A stretch of 8,937 nt of DNA. It comes from an uncultured Phaeodactylibacter sp. GTDB taxonomy: Bacteria > Bacteroidota > Bacteroidia > Chitinophagales > Saprospiraceae. Positions 4,003 to 8,937 of this stretch are shown here, one piece after another (position 1 is the first letter of the stretch; every line of letters begins with the position of its first letter). The translations under genes and the position numbers were made by a program. The notes under the pieces are model-generated. The model was not told the origin of the DNA, ran no database searches, and saw nothing but the letters and a program-made list of their open reading frames with translations. The DNA lies in assembly GCA_913062745.1 (NCBI GenBank), contig CAJXXJ010000116.1:1-8937 (forward strand), in the 5' to 3' direction.

Positions 4003-5169
4003 CTACTCCACCCGCCGCCCCTTCCACTCGTATTTCCGCACCACCAGCGACAGCGTACCCACCACCACAATGTAGGCAGTGTGCATAGCCTCCATCAGCA
4101 AAAAGCGCCGAAGTAAGCCCGGCCGGCCGAAAAATCCAGCCGCCTCCCGCAGCAGCCAGTAGTCGGATATCGCCTTTGCAGCAAACAGCAGCCCAAACAG
4201 CAGCAGTGCCGGCCATCCCATAAAAGGCACACTCAGCAAAGCCAGCCCGATGGCCATACTTAATAGAAAGACCACGCCCAGCGCCAGGGTAGCGCCCCAC
4301 CCACTTGCCGCCTGACTGTTTTTAGTGCCCCAGCGCAGCCGCTGCTGCAGGAAGCTGCGCCAGCTGCCCTTCATTTCCGTACGGATGGCCGCATCCGCCC
4401 GTTTCAAAAACCCCAGCTGCCCGGGAAAGGCCTCAGCGACTTTGCGAAGCAGGAACACATCATCACCGGAAGCATACTGCTCATTGCCTGTGTAGCCGCC
4501 CACCGCTTCAAAGGCCGTTCGGCGGAAGCCCAGGCTCGCCCCGTTGCCCAGCGTAAACTGCCCGCTGCGCAAGCCCGCCGCCGTCATCAGCATCATGCCG
4601 GCAAAGTCGAGCGACTGAAATTGCTGCAACGCGCCCTGCCCCTGCCTGCCCAGTACCGGGCCAGTGATCGCCTGCCAGTCGTTTTGCTCCAGTGCCAGCA
4701 CCATGGCCCGGGCCCAATTCGGCGGCACCCGGCAGTCCGCATCCGTGGTGAGGATGATCTCCCCGCCGGACTGCTGCACGCCCAGCTTGAGCGCTTCTTT
4801 TTTGTAGGCTTGCACTGCAGCCTCAGCCGGAAGGTAATCCTGCAGACGGAGCACCTGAAGCGCAGGGCAAGAGAGCGCAGCGGCAACCTCCAGGCTGTTG
4901 TCGGTAGAATGGTCGTCAATAAAAAAAATCTCAAATTGTCCGGCGGGGTAGTCTTGTGCCAGCAGCGCGCCCAGGCTTTCGGGCAGATGGGCAGCTTCGT
5001 TGCGGCCGGGCACCAGTACGCTGACTTTCGGCCAGTGAGAAAGCACCGCTCCGGTATCCTCTGCCGGCTGTGCCCACCAGTGTTGCAAGCTGCTGCGGAT
5101 CAGCCAGGCGTAGGCTGCCGCCAAAAGCAGGCTGCCACCGCTGAATACCATCCACCAGGCCGACAGCAT
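4003..5169 (-). CDS. Membrane-anchored family 2 glycosyltransferase
   Basis: A 388-residue GT-A fold glycosyltransferase that should transfer a sugar from a nucleotide-sugar at the inner face of the cytoplasmic membrane. An N-terminal helix at about 5-24 is followed by the GT2 catalytic domain: V-P-G-R-N-E at 53-58, I-D-D-H-S-T-D at 84-90, T-T-D-A-D-C at 141-146 (the metal-binding D-x-D), G-N-G-A-S-L-G at 208-214, G-D-D at 235-237 (probable general-base position) and Q-Q-R-L-R-W at 275-280. The last matches the Q-x-x-R-W motif of processive enzymes. Further membrane helices are at about 295-314, 319-337 and 363-378. Its ATG overlaps the stop of the upstream gene in TGATG (5171-5167 on this strand), so the two are probably translationally coupled. 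It converges with the toxin pseudogene with only nine bases between stops. The sugar and acceptor cannot be read; a polysaccharide or glycolipid role is inferred. Confidence 0.88.
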   Translation of the reverse strand: MLSAWWMVFSGGSLLLAAAYAWLIRSSLQHWWAQPAEDTGAVLSHWPKVSVLVPGRNEAAHLPESLGALLAQDYPAGQFEIFFIDDHSTDNSLEVAAALSCPALQVLRLQDYLPAEAAVQAYKKEALKLGVQQSGGEIILTTDADCRVPPNWARAMVLALEQNDWQAITGPVLGRQGQGALQQFQSLDFAGMMLMTAAGLRSGQFTLGNGASLGFRRTAFEAVGGYTGNEQYASGDDVFLLRKVAEAFPGQLGFLKRADAAIRTEMKGSWRSFLQQRLRWGTKNSQAASGWGATLALGVVFLLSMAIGLALLSVPFMGWPALLLFGLLFAAKAISDYWLLREAAGFFGRPGLLRRFLLMEAMHTAYIVVVGTLSLVVRKYEWKGRRVE

Positions 5170-5666
5170 CAGGAGGTCTGATCAAAAAAATCATCGTAAT
5201 CGTTGCGGTCGCGGCGATCCCGGCGGGGCTCTTTTTCCCAGTCTTCAATCCGCGGCAAATCCATCTGCTCGCTGTCCAGCTCCTCGTACTCAATAAATTC
5301 CCCTTCGCGCTGCCGCTCGGCTTCCTTTTGCACATCCTTCACCTTTTTGCGCAACAGCGCCTTGCCCAGCAGGAAGAGGGACACCAGCGGGAAGCCCAGC
5401 ACCGAAAGCAGAATGGCAATTACGCCCACCACCGGGTTGCTTTTTGTTTGGCGTACCAGCCACTTGCCGTAATCTACCACCACCCTGTGATCAATGATCA
5501 GCGCCGCGATGATCATCAGCGGGGAGAGGTAGTACATGATGGTGAAAATAAAGCGGGCTACGTAAAACAGCCCCAGCAAAAACAGGATACCCAGCACGAT
5601 GCCGATGATGGTGCTGAAGGGGTTATTGCTATTAGAAGAATTGAAACTATATCTATATTGGCGCAT
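5169..5666 (-). CDS. Conserved-looking small membrane protein of unknown function, upstream of the glycosyltransferase
   Basis: I do not recognise the family. The 165-residue protein starts MRQYRYSFNSSNSNNPFS and has three hydrophobic segments at about 19-37, 43-58 and 78-100. After them comes a long charged, soluble tail: basic K-A-L-L-R-K-K-V-K-D at 102-111, then very acidic (E-F-I-E-Y-E-E-L-D-S-E), then arginine-rich R-R-D-R-R-D-R-N-D-Y-D-D-F-F near the end. I chose ATG 5666. An in-frame ATG 18 codons earlier would put a polar cysteine-containing stretch (M-A-P-G-N-C-C-R) in front and lie inside the palindrome described for 5694-5717. The overlap with the glycosyltransferase start suggests that both products act together at the membrane, perhaps with this one as accessory or scaffold; that part is inference. 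Confidence 0.65.
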   Translation of the reverse strand: MRQYRYSFNSSNSNNPFSTIIGIVLGILFLLGLFYVARFIFTIMYYLSPLMIIAALIIDHRVVVDYGKWLVRQTKSNPVVGVIAILLSVLGFPLVSLFLLGKALLRKKVKDVQKEAERQREGEFIEYEELDSEQMDLPRIEDWEKEPRRDRRDRNDYDDFFDQTS

Positions 5667-5693
5667 GTCAGTGGTCTTGCTTAAAATATACAC

Positions 5694-5717
5694 GCTCCGG
5701 CAACAATTGCCAGGAGC
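5694..5717. promoter_or_regulatory. Palindrome in the divergent intergenic region
   Basis: GCTCCGGCAA (5694-5703) pairs with TTGCC-A-GGAGC (5707-5717), ten pairs with one bulged A and the loop CAA. On the minus strand it lies just upstream of TATATTTT (5690-5683), a near match to the TAnnTTTG element for the gene starting at 5666. It would therefore fall inside the promoter spacer, a plausible operator position. The expected TTG is CTG here, so the promoter itself is weak. No T-run follows that would mark a terminator for a known gene. Confidence 0.35.
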
Positions 5718-5819
5718 CAAAATCTTTTTATAAAACTGGCAAGATATCTATTTGTTGCTCGGGCTGCCCAACCGATAGACGAGCTGGCCCTGAAATCCGA
5801 TGATCGTGCCCGCAGCAAT

Positions 5820-5850
5820 TTTCAATCGCGGATGATTAACCGTATTTTTG
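5820..5850 (+). promoter_or_regulatory. Likely promoter of the TlpA-like gene
   Basis: TATTTTTG at 5843-5850 fits TAnnTTTG exactly. The position 20 bases upstream (5820-5822) reads TTT instead of TTG. Transcription would begin near 5856, about 20 bases before ATG 5878. This rules against starting the protein at the TTG codon at 5848, which would lie inside the promoter. Confidence 0.5.
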
Positions 5851-5877
5851 ACCAACCATAACGAAAAAAAGAGGACC

Positions 5878-7233
5878 ATGATCTATCGCATCTGCTTAAG
5901 CAGCCTGTTCATTGCACTTACAGGCATTACAGTGCTTGCGCAAAAAACGGCCCCCATCCATCTCCGTATGGAAGTGGCTGCCTGCCCCACGCCACTCAAT
6001 ATGTACGAGTTCAACGGCATGCAATTCGTTCCCGTTGAGCAGGCCCGGGAAACGGAAGCCAATGTCTATACCTTTGAAGTCCCCAGAGGGCCGCTGCAAT
6101 TCTACTACATCGGCAACCACCCGAAGAACGTAGTGCCGGTTATACTCGGGCAGGAAGACACGGTGGTCGTCCAGGGCGACTGCAACAGCCTGCGTACCGC
6201 ATCCTTCGCCCGCTCTGACTTCAACCTCGGCTACCAGAAGATAAAAGCCAATATCGACGAGCTCAATAAGGACGCTCAGCGCCTGGCACGCCGCTATCAG
6301 GTAACGCAGGGCAAGGGCCGTACGGAAATCGAATCAGAGATGAAAGTACTCGACAGCCTCAAGCTCCAACTGCTGCAGGATGCCCGCGCCCAACACCCCT
6401 ACTTTGGCCATGTGGTAGCCCTCAATACTTACCTCAGCTACCCCAACAACCCTTCCGGTTACCCCAATGAGATCGAGTACTACGCCAACGAGTACTTCCG
6501 CTACGCCGACTTCGAAGACCCGACTTACAACCGCCTGCCCTGGGTGTACGAGGCGTTCCGCAGCTACGCACGCACCATCGCCAGCATCCCTGTACCCGAT
6601 GAGCAGCGGCGCGTGTACATCGACAGCGCCCTGGCTAAAATCGAAACCGGCAGCGGTGCCCACAAGCTGGCGCTGTCCGGTGTGCTCAACAGCCTCAAGC
6701 AAAAGAACAATGCCAACTTCACCTATTTCGGCCAGCAATTTGCGGACGCTTTCCGCGAAAGCGAGCCGGCAGCCGTTGCCAACCTGGAGCAGGAGATGAA
6801 GCGCATGGAAAACTTCACTAAAGGGGGAGAGGCGCCCGACTTCACACAGGCCAGCCCCGATGGGGAAGACATCAGCCTGAGCGACTTCCGCGGCAGTGTG
6901 GTACTGGTCGACTTCTGGGCCAGCTGGTGTGGCCCCTGCCGCCGGGAAAACCCTAATGTGGTAAAGCTTTACGAAAAATACCACGATCAGGGCTTCGACA
7001 TTCTGGGCGTCAGCCTGGATCGCGATAAGAAGCGCTGGGTAAAAGCCATTGAGCAGGACGAGCTGGGCTGGTCCCACGTCAGCGACCTCAAAGGCTGGCA
7101 AAACGAAGTCGCACAGCTATACGGCGTGCGCTCTATCCCGCATACCGTCCTGCTCGACCGGGAGGGAAAAATTATAGCGCGCAACCTGCGGGGCGAAGCG
7201 CTGGAGCGGAAACTGGCAGAAATCTTTGAGTAG
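5878..7233 (+). CDS. Secreted TlpA/ResA-like thiol-disulfide oxidoreductase
   Basis: A 451-residue periplasmic or envelope-anchored protein. A signal peptide covers residues 1-22 (MIYRICLSS, hydrophobic I-A-L-T-G-I-T-V-L, then A-Q before K23), typical for this phylum. Residues 25-100 form a beta-rich N-terminal part like the DUF4369-type domain often fused to TlpA in Bacteroidota. Residues 115-310 are mostly helical. The thioredoxin domain starts at G-G-E-A-P-D-F (316-322), with F-W-A-S-W-C-G-P-C at 346-354 and the cis-proline loop S-I-P-H-T at 419-423. Both active-site cysteines are intact. Proteins of this type reduce or exchange disulfides in the envelope; the substrate is unknown. ATG 5878 was chosen because the signal peptide begins there and the promoter overlaps the longer frame. 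It is followed by its own terminator, so it appears to be a single-gene unit. Confidence 0.88.
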   Translation: MIYRICLSSLFIALTGITVLAQKTAPIHLRMEVAACPTPLNMYEFNGMQFVPVEQARETEANVYTFEVPRGPLQFYYIGNHPKNVVPVILGQEDTVVVQGDCNSLRTASFARSDFNLGYQKIKANIDELNKDAQRLARRYQVTQGKGRTEIESEMKVLDSLKLQLLQDARAQHPYFGHVVALNTYLSYPNNPSGYPNEIEYYANEYFRYADFEDPTYNRLPWVYEAFRSYARTIASIPVPDEQRRVYIDSALAKIETGSGAHKLALSGVLNSLKQKNNANFTYFGQQFADAFRESEPAAVANLEQEMKRMENFTKGGEAPDFTQASPDGEDISLSDFRGSVVLVDFWASWCGPCRRENPNVVKLYEKYHDQGFDILGVSLDRDKKRWVKAIEQDELGWSHVSDLKGWQNEVAQLYGVRSIPHTVLLDREGKIIARNLRGEALERKLAEIFE

Positions 7234-7256
7234 CAAATCCCCGTAAACATACCCGG

Positions 7257-7299
7257 TGCGGGCCCATCACAAGGACGGTGGGCCCGCATTGTTTTTTTT
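7257..7299 (+). terminator. Rho-independent terminator of the TlpA-like gene
   Basis: The perfect 10-bp stem TGCGGGCCCA (7257-7266) with TGGGCCCGCA (7279-7288) encloses a 12-base loop and is followed by TTG and eight T. It begins 24 bases after the stop codon. Confidence 0.9.
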
Positions 7300-7426
7300 A
7301 CAAAGCCTCCCCGCTCTTGCTACTGGCCCCGTCTATTTGTTGATCTATATTCTATACCTGCCCATTCATCGAAAAACACCTGAACGGATACCACCTTAGC
7401 TCGATATTGTGGTCTTTACATGATGT

Positions 7427-7454
7427 GCAGCGGCAGTGTGCACTCCGCTACTGC
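7427..7454 (+). promoter_or_regulatory. Possible leader hairpin upstream of the TonB-dependent receptor
   Basis: GCGG-C-AGT (7430-7437) can pair with ACT-CCGC (7442-7448) with one bulged C and the loop GTGC. An outer GCA/TGC (7427-7429 and 7452-7454) is separated by an internal loop. It lies 36 bases before the ATG. No clear TAnnTTTG promoter was found in 7300-7489, so whether it is transcribed is unknown. Nothing else stands out in that gap. Confidence 0.25.
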
Positions 7455-7489
7455 TACCTGCATTACACCTGACTGAAAAAACTGAAAGC

Positions 7490-8937
7490 ATGAAACAGTA
7501 TTACCTCCTTTTATTGACGCTCCTTTTCGCGGCAAGCGGCTGGGCACAAAACAGCCTGCGCGGGCAGCTGCAGGACGAAAATAATGAGCCCGTTATCTTT
7601 GCCAACGTCGTTCTCTACCACGCTGCCGACAGCAGTATTGCCAAAGTGGAAGTGAGTGATGAGGCCGGCGTATTCCGCTTCCGGGACATGCCCACCGGCG
7701 ATTACTTCCTGAAAGCCACCTACGTAGGAGCTAACCCGATCTGGAAAACCGATATTTCCCTTACGGAAAACACACAGCTTGAGCTCGGCGTGCTGCAGTT
7801 TGGCAGTGCATCCATTGAGCTGGCAGAAGCTACCGTCACTGCCCGCCGCGCTATGGTGGAGGTAAAGCCCGACCGCACCGTTTTCAATGTGCAGGGCACC
7901 ATCAACAGTACCGGCTCCGACGCTATTTCGCTGCTGCGCAAAGCCCCGGGCGTCACCGTCGATAACAACGACAACATCAACGTGCTCGGGCGCTCCGGCG
8001 TACTGCTGTACGTGGATGGTAAGCGTATGCCGCTGAGCGGCGCCGACCTGACGAGCTTTCTGCAAAACCTGCAGGCAGACCAGGTGGACCGCATCGATAT
8101 CATCACCAACCCGGGCGCGCGCTACGAGGCGGAAGGCAACGCGGGCATCATCGACATCCGCCTAAAAAAGGACGAAAATGTCGGTGCCAACGGATCCGTC
8201 AACACTACCTTCAGCCAGGGGCGCTACAACCGTAGCAATATCAACGCCAATGGCAACTACCGCAACCGGAAGCTCAACGTATTCGGGGCACTCGGGGCAA
8301 GCGAAGGGGAAAGCTTCAACGAAATGAATTTCCTGAGCCTGCAGAACGGGCTGGAGCTGGAGGAAGTCAACAACCACCGCCATACCCGGCAGAACTACAA
8401 CTACCGGCTCGGTACGGACTTCTTCCTTTCGGAAAAACACACCCTCGGCTTTCTGGTGGATGGCCGCAGCTTTGAGGGCGAACACAATGCCTTCAACCGC
8501 ATCGAAATCCTCAATACAGCCCTGGGTAGCACGCAGCCCGACAGCATACTCGTAGCCCGCAATACCTCCAACGACCGCCGCGAGCAGCAAACCTTCAACC
8601 TCAATTACCGATTCGACAACGGACAGGGGCGCAGCTTGAATATGGATGCCGACTACGGCCGCTTCCGCAACGACAGCGAGCGCTTCCAGCCCAACCGCTA
8701 CTACGACGCCAACGAGCAAGTGCTGCTGAGCGAAATTATCAACAGCTTTGATACGCCCACCGATATTGACATCTACACCTTCAAGCTGGACTACGAGCAG
8801 CCGCTGCTGGGAGGTACCCTGAGCGCGGGCAGTAAGCTGAGCCGTGTCGTCTCCGACAACACCTTCCTGTTTTTCAATGTATACAATGGAGAGCCGCAGC
8901 GTAATAACGACGCTTCCAACCTGTTCGACTATACCGA
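7490..8937 (+). CDS. TonB-dependent outer-membrane receptor, N-terminal part (runs off the right edge)
   Basis: An outer-membrane receptor of the Bacteroidota type with an N-terminal carboxypeptidase-regulatory-like domain; 482 codons are visible and open to the end. The signal peptide is MKQYYLLLLTLLFAASGWAQ (1-20). The regulatory-like beta-sandwich spans about 21-100 (L-R-G-Q-L, P-V-I-F-A-N-V-V-L, P-T-G-D-Y). The plug follows, with L-L-R-K-A-P-G-V at 148-155, N-V-L-G-R-S-G-V-L-L-Y-V-D-G at 164-177 and I-D-I-I-T-N-P-G-A-R-Y-E-A-E-G-N-A-G-I-I at 202-221. After residue 230 comes the alternating polar/aromatic pattern of beta-barrel strands. That plug signature belongs to the 'outer membrane beta-barrel' subgroup, whose ligands are mostly undefined, so the substrate is not predicted. 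I see no SusD-like partner in the window. ATG 7490 directly starts the signal peptide. Confidence 0.88.
   Translation, partial: MKQYYLLLLTLLFAASGWAQNSLRGQLQDENNEPVIFANVVLYHAADSSIAKVEVSDEAGVFRFRDMPTGDYFLKATYVGANPIWKTDISLTENTQLELGVLQFGSASIELAEATVTARRAMVEVKPDRTVFNVQGTINSTGSDAISLLRKAPGVTVDNNDNINVLGRSGVLLYVDGKRMPLSGADLTSFLQNLQADQVDRIDIITNPGARYEAEGNAGIIDIRLKKDENVGANGSVNTTFSQGRYNRSNINANGNYRNRKLNVFGALGASEGESFNEMNFLSLQNGLELEEVNNHRHTRQNYNYRLGTDFFLSEKHTLGFLVDGRSFEGEHNAFNRIEILNTALGSTQPDSILVARNTSNDRREQQTFNLNYRFDNGQGRSLNMDADYGRFRNDSERFQPNRYYDANEQVLLSEIINSFDTPTDIDIYTFKLDYEQPLLGGTLSAGSKLSRVVSDNTFLFFNVYNGEPQRNNDASNLFDYT

Noticed and set aside
5747..5757. The 11-mer TCTATTTGTTG occurs upstream of both the TlpA-like gene (5747-5757) and the TonB receptor (7332-7342)
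   Set aside because: It sits at different distances from the two starts, is not part of a fitting promoter, and a single 11-base match in AT-rich intergenic DNA can be chance.
6334..7101. Minus-strand open frame of 255 codons inside the TlpA-like gene
   Set aside because: GC-rich coding DNA commonly leaves the antisense frame open. The plus strand has a signal peptide, W-C-G-P-C and cis-proline, while the antisense product has no recognisable domain.
7511..8719. Minus-strand open frames within the TonB receptor region
   Set aside because: The plus-strand frame from 7490 is continuous to the window edge with clear signal-peptide and plug motifs; the antisense frames are shadows.

Overview
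The window reads as a chromosomal segment of a Bacteroidota bacterium. Support comes from matches to the Bacteroidota promoter consensus (TTG, about 20 bases, TAnnTTTG), secreted proteins whose signal peptides end in A-Q, a carboxypeptidase-like/TonB receptor of the Bacteroidota type, a two-domain TlpA-like thioredoxin, and a lack of Shine-Dalgarno sequences. By eye most genes are GC-rich for this phylum, which would suit a Saprospiria-like lineage, but that placement is a guess.

Layout. 1-268 (minus): 5' part of recX, running off the left edge. 428-2217 (plus): two tandem MscS-type mechanosensitive channel paralogues, each followed by a hairpin terminator. 2277-2487: a compact tRNA unit with a consensus promoter, a decayed 5' half of the same tRNA carrying an inserted hairpin, an intact tRNA with anticodon CAT (probably elongator Met) and a strong terminator. 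2493-2591: a short remnant resembling the start of a GIY-YIG nuclease gene. 2592-3008: a DoxX-like membrane protein. 3164-3993: an AT-richer toxin-antitoxin island whose Doc/Fic toxin gene is broken by a 156-bp palindromic MITE-like insertion. 4003-5666 (minus): a small membrane protein whose stop overlaps the start of a family 2 glycosyltransferase. 5878-7233 (plus): a secreted TlpA-like thiol-disulfide oxidoreductase with a strong terminator. 7490-8937 (plus): the N-terminal part of a TonB-dependent outer-membrane receptor, open to the right edge.

How the parts relate. The backbone genes are envelope or stress functions: osmotic release valves, envelope redox, a membrane glycosyltransferase and outer-membrane uptake. 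They look like separate transcription units, apart from the overlapping minus-strand pair and the toxin-antitoxin pair. The stretch from 2310 to 3993 is the dynamic part, with a half tRNA, a probable nuclease-gene fragment and a toxin gene killed by a small palindromic element.

The best-supported novelty is the insertion at 3487-3642. Removing it with one copy of a 2-bp duplication (158 bp in all) rejoins two out-of-frame halves into a 149-residue Doc-type protein. The element itself is a gap-free imperfect palindrome over its entire length.
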